From Acidobacteriota bacterium (GTDB lineage: Bacteria; Acidobacteriota; Holophagae; Acanthopleuribacterales; Acanthopleuribacteraceae): a stretch of DNA of 64,000 nucleotides. The stretch spans positions 124,001 to 188,000 of the forward strand of contig JACJWC010000001.1 in the NCBI GenBank assembly GCA_020637335.1, written 5' to 3'. Position 1 is the first letter of the stretch; each line of letters opens with the position of its first letter. The position numbers were made by a program, and so were the translations under genes. Under the pieces are notes generated by a model. It saw only the letters and a program-made list of their open reading frames with translations. It did not search any database and was not told the DNA's origin. Below, in pieces: positions 24,873 to 33,798 of the stretch.

Positions 24873-27551
24873 CTAACTGAGGTATTGCAGGATGTCTTCA
24901 AATTTATACGGTTTGTAGAGGACAGCCTTCGGGTTCAGCGCTTGGACACGACCCATGACACTGTCATCGCGAATGTTGGTGGAGATGATGACGTGGAAGG
25001 GCCGTTGGGCCCGCTTTAACCCGGCAGTTAACATATCGAGACCATCGCCCTTTTCCTTAATCTGAATTTCGCTAATGACGAGGTCGTGCGACTTTTCGAC
25101 GATCATTTTTAAGGCTGGATCGATTTCAGTTGCCGTCTCGACTGCAAAGCCACCTTTTTCCAAAATCGATTTCAGTCGGTTGGCAAAAAAGGCCGATCCC
25201 TCCACAATCAGAACCGAATGGATTTTTTCGGGTGGGCTAAATGCTTCAAGCCCAATGCCATTCTTGACCAAGGCATCCAATAGACTGTTCTTGGCCTGAG
25301 CGGGCACGCTCAGCAGTCGGCTCTTGAGCGCTTCAGTCATGGTCTTATCCTGGGCAAAATAGGCGATTCGATAGAGTAAATCTTCCTCGCGCCAAGAGAG
25401 ATCGGTTTGTTCCAATTGCGTGGTGACGAATTGGGCAATCATGGCTTCGTGGCTGGGTTCTATGGGGAAATCGCTATTGTTGAGATGGTTCAGGATGCGC
25501 TCAAAGGCCAAGGTGCGCGCTTGGGGGTTGGGCTGGATCGGCTGTTGCAGTTTGAATTTGAGGGTTTTGAGGAACTCCTGAAAATCCTTGACCTGGAAAT
25601 ACAGGTTGTTCAGCTTTTTCAGGCCTTCCTCGGCTTTTGCCATTTCTTCCTTGTTCCAATTGACCTGTTTGCGCAGAACGGAAATGGCCTCTTTATACAT
25701 GTCGCGCAGTTGCTGATAAATGTCCAGTCGCCAACAAAAAATGCGTGAGCCAAGAGCGTAGGCATCATTGCGGAAATTGGCTTGATTGGAGGTCAACCAG
25801 GACTTGAGTAAAGGCATAACCATTTCGAGTAACTCGTCTGGCATAGGGTTTCGCCAGTGGTTGTAGTAGCCCACCAACAATTGAACAGCGTACAAACTGG
25901 ATTCGGGTACACGCGTTTGACTGGCGAAATCCTTGAGGGCTGTGATTGCCTTGGGTGTGTGGATCTGGGAAATGGATTCCAAACACGTGTGAACCAAAGC
26001 CGTAGATTTAGCTTCTTTCATCGCCCCCAAAACCAGGTCGAGACAGCTTTCCTCGCCGATACGACCCAAAGCTTTTACCGTTTCTGCACGCACGATGTTA
26101 CTGCGGTGTTCCAACAGGTTTTGTAGCTTGGGGATAAAGGCCGGATTTGCCGTTTCTCCGGTTAATCTGATGCCCATCTGCAGGACATTGGGGTTTTCAT
26201 CGGCCAACATTTCGTGGATGCGTGGTTCAATGCCCTGAATCACACACAAGGCCTGTAGCGCTTTGTCCTGAACCTCGATAAATTCGTGGTTTTGGGCAAC
26301 ATCCAGGTAAAAATCCATGAAACCCGCGTCTTCCAATTTTCTTAAACGTTCCAGAAGTCGGGACATGCCTTCAACATGACTGATTTTGACCAATCGGGTC
26401 ATGAGCTCCTGATCTTGGGGCCGCAAAAAATGGCCGAGCGCAAACAGGGTAGATTTGATGACATCGCCGCGCAGAATGCGCAGCAAGTCATGACACAACT
26501 CAACACTTTTTAAGCGCAGTTCTTCTTGGTCCAACGCCTGATGGGTTGTGCGACCCATGGCCAGAGCCGCCTCGGACAAAAAGTGAATGTAACGGGTGAC
26601 CCGCGCATGGGTGAGCTTGGAGGTTAATTCGTGAATCTTGCGCGCATGCGCCATCTGGTTGCGCTGAATGAAATAGACACTCTCTAAAAAGAAATCCAAA
26701 CCATAGGTGTAATCGCCCGTTTTCAGGTTATCGAGCAGGGGTTCACATGCAGCGGGATTCTCAAACAGCTTTTCGCGAAAGGCCTCAAATTTGGCCAACT
26801 TACTGTCCGAAAAGAATTTACTTGCTTCGTTGAGAAAACGATTGACTCGCGTGGATTTATCTTCTTCCTGGTCGAGGGCCAGGATATCCATCAGGACCTC
26901 GCGTTTACTCAGACCCTCCAAATTCTCGCGAATGAGTTGATGAATAATAGGTAGATGAACCGATTTCCCCAATTGGGTCACCACACGCATGGCTTCCACC
27001 TGGGCCATTTCATCCATGTCTGGGAAAAGTTTGAACAAGGTGTCGACCACATCGGGCGGACCAATACGGCACAAAACCCGGCTGGCATTTTTGGATAGGC
27101 GCGGGTTATGGTTGCCCAATTTTAATTGTTCGATGTAGTACTGCACCGGTTCCGACTGGTTCATTTTCTCGATTTCGTTGCGCAGGATGGAAGCGATGGT
27201 CGGATTGGGCTTGGAGCGCGCCAAATACTGGAGCTTTTGCAGGGCTTCGGGTGTGCCAATGCGCTCTAGCCCCAAAATGCATTCCTTACAAAGGCCGACT
27301 TCGGTTTCTTTCTCGATTACCGCCCCAAACGGCTCGATTAGCGATTCATCCTCGCGATTGGCCAGGACACTGGCAATGGCTGCCCGCATGTTGCGGTTGC
27401 CGTTGAAATCCAGCAGTTGGCCGACCAAAAAACTATCAATATCATGCGCCGGTTTCTCGGTCATTTCGCCTAAGATTCTGCGAAACTCGGCTAGGCCGAT
27501 TTCATTAAAATCGCCGATCAGCTGTTGAAGTTGACCCAGAGAAACAATCAA
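24873..27551 (-). CDS. HEAT-repeat protein with C-terminal pseudo-receiver domain, in the mot operon
   Basis: An 892-residue cytosolic protein. Residues about 1-650 form helical HEAT/armadillo-type repeats; one clear unit is PAFIPKLQNLLEHRSNIVRAE. A helical stretch follows, then a receiver-like domain from residue 777. In that domain the acidic pocket is VLIVEGSAF (normally VDDS) and the phospho-acceptor is E828 in VISEIQI (normally D), while the lysine (K880, YKPY) is kept. It probably cannot be phosphorylated, and the Glu may mimic the phosphorylated state. The start is a TTG at 27551, with GGAG 7 bases upstream. Being first in the operon before motA-motB suggests a scaffold or regulator of stator function, which is inference. 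Confidence 0.82.
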   Translation of the reverse strand: MIVSLGQLQQLIGDFNEIGLAEFRRILGEMTEKPAHDIDSFLVGQLLDFNGNRNMRAAIASVLANREDESLIEPFGAVIEKETEVGLCKECILGLERIGTPEALQKLQYLARSKPNPTIASILRNEIEKMNQSEPVQYYIEQLKLGNHNPRLSKNASRVLCRIGPPDVVDTLFKLFPDMDEMAQVEAMRVVTQLGKSVHLPIIHQLIRENLEGLSKREVLMDILALDQEEDKSTRVNRFLNEASKFFSDSKLAKFEAFREKLFENPAACEPLLDNLKTGDYTYGLDFFLESVYFIQRNQMAHARKIHELTSKLTHARVTRYIHFLSEAALAMGRTTHQALDQEELRLKSVELCHDLLRILRGDVIKSTLFALGHFLRPQDQELMTRLVKISHVEGMSRLLERLRKLEDAGFMDFYLDVAQNHEFIEVQDKALQALCVIQGIEPRIHEMLADENPNVLQMGIRLTGETANPAFIPKLQNLLEHRSNIVRAETVKALGRIGEESCLDLVLGAMKEAKSTALVHTCLESISQIHTPKAITALKDFASQTRVPESSLYAVQLLVGYYNHWRNPMPDELLEMVMPLLKSWLTSNQANFRNDAYALGSRIFCWRLDIYQQLRDMYKEAISVLRKQVNWNKEEMAKAEEGLKKLNNLYFQVKDFQEFLKTLKFKLQQPIQPNPQARTLAFERILNHLNNSDFPIEPSHEAMIAQFVTTQLEQTDLSWREEDLLYRIAYFAQDKTMTEALKSRLLSVPAQAKNSLLDALVKNGIGLEAFSPPEKIHSVLIVEGSAFFANRLKSILEKGGFAVETATEIDPALKMIVEKSHDLVISEIQIKEKGDGLDMLTAGLKRAQRPFHVIISTNIRDDSVMGRVQALNPKAVLYKPYKFEDILQYLS

Positions 27552-27696
27552 GATTCTGCTCCTAAACGGAACCTGAAAAGCTCAACGGTCAAACTCAAAA
27601 ATCCTTTAATGACCCTAACTAATGTTTGAGATGAGCGCCCACCGTTTTTCCCCTGTTCCTAGCTCATATTAATAGCCTAATTCGTTGGGGTCAGGG

Positions 27697-28701
27697 TTAG
27701 CCGGGTGCAGGCGGATTGGGTTCAATCCAACGGGACATTTCGGCTTCCGAAATCCAGTCTGAATTTTCGTTGGAGGTGTAACTGAAATCCTCCGGTAGGG
27801 TCTTTCCCTGGTAAGGACGCTGAATCTCTCGATGAAACCATTCCGGTTTAATAATGAAGTATTGACCCAGGTCTATTGTGTGGCGTGCTTCCTCGACCGT
27901 AATTAAGGTCTCATGGATTTTCTCGCCCGGCCGAATACCGATCTCGACCCGTTTGGCATTTGGGGCAATGACTTGAGCTAGGTCCACAACTTTCATCGAC
28001 GGGATTTTGGGGACAAAGAGCTCGCCGCCTACCATTTCTGAAAGGGAAAAGGTGACGAAGCGAACGGCTTGATCCAGGCGAATCCAAAAACGGGTCATGC
28101 GAAAATCGGTCAGCTCGATTTTTCCTTTTTGAGCTTGCTCGCGAAATAAGGGAAAAACACTGCCGCGACTGCCAAACACGTTGCCGTAACGCACACAGGC
28201 GAAACGTGTCCCGCGCGAACCGGTATAGGAATTGCCGTGAATGAACACTTTATCGGAGCACAGTTTGGTCGCACCATATAGGTTAGCCGGGTTGACCGCT
28301 TTATCGGTGGAAAGTGCTAAAACTTTTTTAACCCCACAGTCGATGGCGGCATCCACAACATTGACCGCGCCCATAATGTTGGTCTGAATGGCTTCGAATG
28401 GATTGTATTCACAGGCCATAACCTGTTTCAATGCAGCCGCATGGATGATGTAGTCCACCCCTTCGCAGGCCCGTTTTAAACGGTCCCGATCGCGAACATC
28501 ACCCAAGAAGAAACGCAAACGGGCATCCTTGAAGTTCCGTTGCATCTCGTATTGTTTCAATTCATCGCGGGAGAAGATACGAATCGCTTTTGTCTGGGTA
28601 TGCTCTAACAGATAGGAGACAAAGGCACTGCCAAAACTACCGGTCCCGCCCGTAACTAAAACAACCTTTTTATCCAGAAAGGAAGGATCGACTTCGATCA
28701 T
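27697..28701 (-). CDS. pseB: UDP-N-acetylglucosamine 4,6-dehydratase (inverting), PseB-like
   Basis: Short-chain dehydrogenase/reductase of the FlaA1/PseB group, first step of pseudaminic acid or related sugar synthesis. The 334 residues show the NAD(P) motif VTGGTGSFG, the active-site stretch STDKAVNPANLYGATK with Asp, Lys and the YxxxK pair, and the RYGNVFGSRGSV motif. Soluble single-domain length (about 330) separates it from the membrane-bound CapD type. Other pse genes are not next to it, so its end product is unknown; it may feed glycosylation of flagellin or surface polysaccharide. Confidence 0.88.
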   Translation of the reverse strand: MIEVDPSFLDKKVVLVTGGTGSFGSAFVSYLLEHTQTKAIRIFSRDELKQYEMQRNFKDARLRFFLGDVRDRDRLKRACEGVDYIIHAAALKQVMACEYNPFEAIQTNIMGAVNVVDAAIDCGVKKVLALSTDKAVNPANLYGATKLCSDKVFIHGNSYTGSRGTRFACVRYGNVFGSRGSVFPLFREQAQKGKIELTDFRMTRFWIRLDQAVRFVTFSLSEMVGGELFVPKIPSMKVVDLAQVIAPNAKRVEIGIRPGEKIHETLITVEEARHTIDLGQYFIIKPEWFHREIQRPYQGKTLPEDFSYTSNENSDWISEAEMSRWIEPNPPAPG

Positions 28702-28758
28702 GAACGCCTGCTTGAGTGTGATAAGTTAGTTTAACCCATGGGGTTTCAACGACCTAGC

Positions 28759-29166
28759 CTATTCATCGGATCGATCGCGCCATTTCTCCAATTCGCGGCG
28801 GTCTTTTTTTGTCGGGCGTCCTTTTGGCTTCGGAACCTGGGCAGCCATTCGTCGCGCCAATTCAACTAAGCTGCGCGCTTCCTCAGACAAATCGGGGTCC
28901 AAAGTCAATTCATAGGCACCTTCCACATCCTTGGCACTCAGGCGTTTATCGAGCAGGCGCAGCACCTTGAGCTCATGCTTTCTGCCGTCGCGTTTGAGTT
29001 GGATCAAATCGCCCAACTTTACCAACTTATGCGCTTTGGCAGGCTCACCATTGACTTTGACCTTGCCGCCATCAATTGCTTCTACCGCTTGAGCCCGCGA
29101 TTTGTAATAACGGATACTAAAGAGGTAGCGGTCGAGTCGAACGGAGGTGGGTTCCGGTTTAAGCAT
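28759..29166 (-). CDS. hslR: S4-domain RNA-binding protein, Hsp15 (HslR)-like
   Basis: Hsp15 binds stalled 50S subunits carrying nascent chains in E. coli. The 135-residue product has an S4 domain at the N-terminus (VRLDRYLFSIRYYKSRAQA, then GGKVKVNGEPAK) and a basic C-terminal tail (KPKGRPTKKDRREL), the Hsp15 layout. A longer frame opens at 29247, but the ATG at 29166 has GGGGGAG 6 bases upstream and fits the family start. Confidence 0.85.
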   Translation of the reverse strand: MLKPEPTSVRLDRYLFSIRYYKSRAQAVEAIDGGKVKVNGEPAKAHKLVKLGDLIQLKRDGRKHELKVLRLLDKRLSAKDVEGAYELTLDPDLSEEARSLVELARRMAAQVPKPKGRPTKKDRRELEKWRDRSDE

Positions 29167-29211
29167 ATAATCTCCCCCACCTAATCTAGCGAATGGAGAT
29201 CTGCGCTTCAA

Positions 29212-30270
29212 TTGAAAACCGGTGGCAAAGTTCTGATGGTCGGTCATCTGGGTCGTGGCAATATAGGCGATGCGTGGATGGTCGCTGGCCTGCGCGAAGT
29301 TTTAAAGACCCGCGCTGAATCGGTGTGTTTCTGGGGCGAACCCGATCGACCGAGCTGGGCCTCTGCTGGCTTTTTGAGAACGCTGATGGCGTCTGATCAG
29401 CTTTGGTTGGGGCCCGGCTCGCTTTTCCACGATCTCGCAAAACGCTTCCGTTTTCGTTGGAGCGGGCTTATCAAAGCAGTGGTTCTGGCCGGTATTGGCC
29501 GTCTGTTGGGGAAACGGGTGAGTCTGGTTGGTGTCGGGGTCGGTCCCTTGAAGGGTCTTTTCGCGCGCCTGTTGTGGCGCTTGTTGTGTGGCTGTTGCCA
29601 GTTCGCCAGCGTTCGAGACGATGCCAGCCTTGCCTTTTTCCCTAAACAGTTCGGGGTGAAACGCACCGGCGATCCCGCATTTTGGGCCCCATTGCCCAAT
29701 CGCCCAACCGGACCCATTCTTTGGGATTTGGGCTTAATCCTGGCCCCCGTTGGCGGCATCCTGAATGGGCAGCCTGAGTGGGATACCCGTATTTTGGATG
29801 GATTGGTGAATGCCCTTTTGGCCACACCCAAAACAGATGGCGTAACCCTTCGAATCTCTTGTTTTGTGGCCAGCCAAAAAGCAGAGGAGGCCGATGGGCC
29901 CATGGCGGAAACCTGCATTCAACGCCTACTTGAACACGGGTTCACGGCACAAGTGTCCTCATCCCATCATTCACCCGATGATTTTTTAGGCTGGGTGAGC
30001 CAGTGTTCTGCCCTGATTAGTGTGCGCTACCACGGGATCCTGGCCGCTGCTATGCTGCGAAAACCCTGTTTGGCTCTGGGCTATCACCCAAAATGTCAAC
30101 GACTCTGGACGGAGCTAAACGCTGATCCGGCTTATTATTTGGATTATTTTTCGGTGGATTCGAATCGTTTGGCGGCCACCCTTCACACCTTTTTGGCCCA
30201 TGCTCCTCTTTTGCCTCGATACGCTCCACCCGAGGCCTGTTTACAAAACCTGTTACCGGAGGCCTTGTGA
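29212..30270 (+). CDS. Polysaccharide pyruvyl transferase family protein (CsaB/WcaK-like)
   Basis: The family adds ketal-pyruvate to polysaccharide sugars; CsaB acts on secondary cell-wall polymers, WcaK on colanic acid. The 352-residue protein has the N-terminal GHLGRGNIGDAWM motif, SLVGVGVGPL, SVRDDAS and the C-terminal VRYHGILAAAMLRKPCLALGY region, all characteristic. The start appears to be TTG at 29212, with GGAG about 13 bases upstream; the alternative ATG at 29236 would remove the conserved glycine-rich start. The stop overlaps the next gene by 4 bases. Confidence 0.83.
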   Translation: MKTGGKVLMVGHLGRGNIGDAWMVAGLREVLKTRAESVCFWGEPDRPSWASAGFLRTLMASDQLWLGPGSLFHDLAKRFRFRWSGLIKAVVLAGIGRLLGKRVSLVGVGVGPLKGLFARLLWRLLCGCCQFASVRDDASLAFFPKQFGVKRTGDPAFWAPLPNRPTGPILWDLGLILAPVGGILNGQPEWDTRILDGLVNALLATPKTDGVTLRISCFVASQKAEEADGPMAETCIQRLLEHGFTAQVSSSHHSPDDFLGWVSQCSALISVRYHGILAAAMLRKPCLALGYHPKCQRLWTELNADPAYYLDYFSVDSNRLAATLHTFLAHAPLLPRYAPPEACLQNLLPEAL

Positions 30271-31418
30271 AGGTTGCGGTTTTTTTACCGGACGGTGCCG
30301 TTATGGCGGGTGTCCAGACCCGTGTCCTCGCGCTGGCCCCTGGGCTTGAAGCCACAGGAATCCAACTTCAGGTTTATGCCGGTGCCAGCCAGGACAGTCC
30401 GGTCCAACGTCAATTCACAGCCGCGGGTATTTGCTTTGAGGGTTTTGTCTACAAGTTACATCCACCGGGTCGATTGGGACCGCTGTTGCTTTGGTTGATT
30501 CGGTTTCCTCTTATTCTGATACGCCTGATCAAGCGGTTGCGCCAGGACGGTTGTGACGGCGTCCATGTCAATGGGATCAGTGGCCTTTTACCCGCGCTGG
30601 CAGCGCGTTTGGCAAGGAAACGGCTAGTCATGCATTGGATTGGGGATCATTATCCACCTTGGTTGGTCAGGTGCCTGAGCCCTTGGTTAGGATGGATCTG
30701 CAGCGACGTCATTTTGGTTTCGCCCGGGCTGGCTGTGTATTACCGATTGAAACCGCAGCAATATCAAGTTGTTCCTGAACCCGTTTTGGTCGGGCCTTCG
30801 CGTTTCAACGATCGAGCTGCATTTCTGCGCTGGTTACTTGGAGAATCCACACCGCTGAGCGGCGAGAACGAGGTTTGGGTTGTTGGCATTGGCTATTGGG
30901 TTCCTGCCAAAGATTGGGTCCGGTTCATGGACTTGGCCAACCAAATACGGAGCGAGTCCAGTCAATACCGGTTTTTCCTGGTGGGCGCACCGGTCACGGG
31001 TCATGAGGCTTTAGCGGAAAAAATCCGCTTGTGGGGTAAACGCGAGGGATGTCATAGCTTTTTTCTGGATTCCATCCGCAATGAACTTCGTTTATTTGAT
31101 TTGCTTCTTTTGACATCGCGTCATGAAGGTACGCCCTTGGTCATTTTGGAAGCTTTAGCCAGTAGGGTTCCGGTTTTGGCAACGCCAGTCGGCGCCATCT
31201 CGGACATGCCGGGTGTGGGCCAAGGGTTGAGCCTGTTCCATTCGGATCATGAGGCGTTACAGGGCATTCGGGCGCTTTCCCACAGCTCAATGGGCGCATC
31301 CTTTTGCAAGCCGGACCTGGATTTGGCTTCACACGATTTGGCCCGATGTCTTGAAAAACACCTGGCGATTTATCAAAAGGAATTTGGTCGGAAGTCAGAG
31401 CGGTCGCAGCAGGAATAA
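30267..31418 (+). CDS. Glycosyltransferase, GT4-like
   Basis: Cytoplasmic, possibly membrane-associated, nucleotide-sugar glycosyltransferase of GT-B fold. The C-terminal domain has the EX7E motif (EGTPLVILE at about 295-303) followed by VPVLATPVGAISDM. The N-terminal domain has the glycine-containing DGAVMAGVQTRVL start. The start is GTG at 30267, overlapping the previous stop, so it is coupled to the pyruvyl transferase. Together the two suggest assembly and decoration of a surface glycan. Donor and acceptor unknown. The last 24 bases overlap the opposing DUF1460 gene. Confidence 0.82.
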   Translation: MKVAVFLPDGAVMAGVQTRVLALAPGLEATGIQLQVYAGASQDSPVQRQFTAAGICFEGFVYKLHPPGRLGPLLLWLIRFPLILIRLIKRLRQDGCDGVHVNGISGLLPALAARLARKRLVMHWIGDHYPPWLVRCLSPWLGWICSDVILVSPGLAVYYRLKPQQYQVVPEPVLVGPSRFNDRAAFLRWLLGESTPLSGENEVWVVGIGYWVPAKDWVRFMDLANQIRSESSQYRFFLVGAPVTGHEALAEKIRLWGKREGCHSFFLDSIRNELRLFDLLLLTSRHEGTPLVILEALASRVPVLATPVGAISDMPGVGQGLSLFHSDHEALQGIRALSHSSMGASFCKPDLDLASHDLARCLEKHLAIYQKEFGRKSERSQQE

Positions 31419-32186
31419 TCCGGTCGCGCTTTTGCGCTGGGCCAGGTAGTCCGCAAGGCTCAGGTCTGAAATTTCGACCCGTAAGGACTTTTGCGAGGCG
31501 TGCAGTAAATGAACTTGTTCCGCCTGGCGCAGCACAAATCCCATGTGGATGACGTCCAAGCCTGGGACAGAGGTCGTTATGGCCACAATATCGCCCGATT
31601 GCAGTTGGTCGTAGGGCACCGAATCCAAGGCATGGAAATAAACGGGTTTTTTATTGAGGTCGGACTCCGCTGTCAGCACTTGTGCTCGGGTTTGAGGGTC
31701 TGTCAAAGCGGGGTAAAGATTGGCGTGGCTACTCATAAAGTCGATGGTCTTGTTATGGATCGACCCATTCAGGGAGCGATTTAAATCAGAAAAAAACCCC
31801 ATTTCTTCACCCTGGATCCGCCATTCACTGATGTAGTGGAGTCGCGATGCATAACCCCGAATCTGAGCATTGCGATAACGGAGCTTGGTTAAATTCGCTT
31901 GGAATTGGGCATAATTTATTTCATTTGAACGCAACGTGTGATTTAGGGCCAGAACCGATTCAACAAAGGTGGTGCAGTCAAATGCATCCAAGCGCACAAC
32001 CAGCTGTTCTTCCGCATTGCCCTCCAAACTCTTTTCGACGTAGGGTTTGCCCAGAAAATAGCGCGCACACCGAGTAATGGATAGGCCTGGCTGCTCATTT
32101 TCGGAAATGGGCTGAATCGTTTTTACCGCTTGTTGAAACAATCCCGCCTGTGGATCCTGAAATAAGAGCAGGAATAATCCAATCAC
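31395..32186 (-). CDS. DUF1460 family protein, NlpC/P60-like amidase fold, exported
   Basis: Members of this family are described as N-acetylmuramoyl-L-alanine amidase-like, with a papain-like Cys-His centre. The 263-residue product has the nucleophile motif FDCTTFVE and, later, GLDVIHMGFV and LLHASQ with the candidate histidines. A very short hydrophobic N-terminus (MIGLFLLLF) may be a minimal signal peptide or the remains of one, so export is likely but not certain. Its 3' end overlaps the convergent glycosyltransferase gene by 24 bases. Confidence 0.78.
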   Translation of the reverse strand: MIGLFLLLFQDPQAGLFQQAVKTIQPISENEQPGLSITRCARYFLGKPYVEKSLEGNAEEQLVVRLDAFDCTTFVESVLALNHTLRSNEINYAQFQANLTKLRYRNAQIRGYASRLHYISEWRIQGEEMGFFSDLNRSLNGSIHNKTIDFMSSHANLYPALTDPQTRAQVLTAESDLNKKPVYFHALDSVPYDQLQSGDIVAITTSVPGLDVIHMGFVLRQAEQVHLLHASQKSLRVEISDLSLADYLAQRKSATGLFLLRPL

Positions 32187-32195
32187 GCTTCACTC

Positions 32196-32789
32196 CTATT
32201 GATGTTGCCAACTTTCGCCCTGAGGGCTCAATCCCAAGGTTTCACCGTCTACTTCCACGCCCAGCCCCAGAACGGTTCGGTTGGCATAGTTGAAGTAGGC
32301 AACCACCTGGTTGACCTCCAAGATCATGCCATCATTGAAACCCGAGCGCCGCATTTTTTCTATATCCGACGCCGTGCATCCGCGCGGGTGCAAGGTCAAG
32401 GTTTTGGCATAATCCATGGCCGCACATTGGTCCGCTTGCAAACTGTGCTCAAACTGGCCATTTGTAATGGCCTGCCATAATTGATCGCTGCGTTTTTCAT
32501 CTTTTAGAAGCCGGTTCAACCCAGCCCGGTGGTGGTCCACACAATACGAACAATGGTTTAGCCAACTGACCCAAACGCCTAAATACTCCAAAAACCACTT
32601 GGGCAGTTCGTTCCCACTGTGGTGTAGGACATTTTTGTATAACTCCATGTGACCTTTCAGGCTATGGGGCCGAAGACTGTGCGCTTTGAGAATGTGGTCG
32701 ACCTTACCGTTGGGTCCTTTGATGGCGCGGTATAAATTATCGAGTGGTCCGACTGCAGCCCCTTCTGGGATGGTCTCAATCCAAGTCAT
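32196..32789 (-). CDS. AhpD-like carboxymuconolactone decarboxylase/peroxidase-related protein
   Basis: All-helical AhpD-like protein of 197 residues. The motif EYLGVWVSWLNHCSYCVDHHRAG carries the Glu, CxxC and His of the AhpD proton relay, so redox or peroxidase activity is plausible; substrate unknown. A longer frame opens at 32903, but the ATG at 32789 has GGAGGAG 5 bases upstream. It overlaps the LysR stop by one base (TGATG), so regulator and enzyme are coupled. Confidence 0.85.
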   Translation of the reverse strand: MTWIETIPEGAAVGPLDNLYRAIKGPNGKVDHILKAHSLRPHSLKGHMELYKNVLHHSGNELPKWFLEYLGVWVSWLNHCSYCVDHHRAGLNRLLKDEKRSDQLWQAITNGQFEHSLQADQCAAMDYAKTLTLHPRGCTASDIEKMRRSGFNDGMILEVNQVVAYFNYANRTVLGLGVEVDGETLGLSPQGESWQHQ

Positions 32790-33706
32790 CACGCTCCTCC
32801 AAAAACAAAACTTTGATCGTATCTTTGGCGTGCATACTGAATGAAGGCGTCGAGAAACGCCCGCGCATTGGCCGAGGCCATTGAACCTTCCGGCCCAACA
32901 CAATAAGTTTGAATGTTGAAGCCGTCCGTTAAGGGGTTCAGAATTTGCACCAATCGACCCTCTGCAAGGTCACGGGCTACGGAATAGGCCGGTAAAAAAC
33001 TAACCCCCATGCCACAGCGCAAGGCTTCAATCATGGCGTAGGTGTTGTTAAAGACCCGCCACCTTTTTGGTTGAATTGCCATGGGATTAATCGGCAATTG
33101 CTCAAACAGACGCCAATCGGGATTAATGACTACTTCGTGCTGGCCCAAATCTTTAAAATCTTTGATGGGTGGGGCCTGGTCCAAATAATCCTGCGAACTG
33201 ACCAAGACAATACGCGAACCAAAACAACGACGCGCACCCTGGTAACGATCTTTTTTCACGCCAAAACAAAAGCCGACATCCAGATTCTGCCCAAAAAAAT
33301 CGATAAATCCGTCTAACAGGACCAACTCGACTTCCAACTCGGGCACACTTTTGGCGAAACTGGCCAAAAAAGGCGTGATGATCGAAGAGCCAAACACAAC
33401 CGGCGCGGCGACTCGCAAAGTTCCACCGATATTGGGATTGTCCAATCCATCCAATATAGCTTTTAGGTTGCCAAACATGCCTTGCAGGTGTTCAGCTAAC
33501 TGTTCTCCTTCCGAAGACAACTTAAAACGGTTGCGTGGCAAACGAATCAGCAAAGGCCGATCCAATTTGGATTCGAGAATCTTGACCTGATAAGAAACTG
33601 CCGATTGCGTCAAACCCAGCATTTCGCCTGCTCGGGTAAAACTGCCCGTTTCGGCTACCAACCAAAACGGGTAGAGATGGGCTACTACCTGATCTACTCC
33701 GACCAT
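32789..33706 (-). CDS. LysR-family transcriptional regulator
   Basis: The 305-residue protein has the N-terminal winged helix-turn-helix (AETGSFTRAGEMLGLTQSAVSYQVKILE, split here by family knowledge at about 18-45) and a periplasmic-binding-protein-like effector domain from about 92. It is divergent from the PLP decarboxylase gene, with a 92-bp spacer containing an AT-rich inverted repeat, the usual LysR arrangement for controlling both itself and the neighbour. It also cotranscribes the AhpD-like gene. Effector unknown. Confidence 0.9.
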   Translation of the reverse strand: MVGVDQVVAHLYPFWLVAETGSFTRAGEMLGLTQSAVSYQVKILESKLDRPLLIRLPRNRFKLSSEGEQLAEHLQGMFGNLKAILDGLDNPNIGGTLRVAAPVVFGSSIITPFLASFAKSVPELEVELVLLDGFIDFFGQNLDVGFCFGVKKDRYQGARRCFGSRIVLVSSQDYLDQAPPIKDFKDLGQHEVVINPDWRLFEQLPINPMAIQPKRWRVFNNTYAMIEALRCGMGVSFLPAYSVARDLAEGRLVQILNPLTDGFNIQTYCVGPEGSMASANARAFLDAFIQYARQRYDQSFVFGGA

Positions 33707-33744
33707 TACAAACTCCTACAAAAAATTTTAATGCGATAGAAAAT

Positions 33745-33758
33745 ATTTAACAATAAAT
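33745..33758. promoter_or_regulatory. Candidate LysR operator in the divergent spacer
   Basis: ATTTAACAATAAAT, an inverted repeat with 5-bp arms ATTTA/TAAAT and a 4-bp centre, contains a T-N11-A arrangement. It lies roughly midway between the divergent LysR and decarboxylase starts. The spacer is very AT-rich, so chance is not excluded. Confidence 0.4.
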
Positions 33759-33798
33759 TTTATGAATGGTTGACCGATAATGCGGTTAGGAGGGGCTA

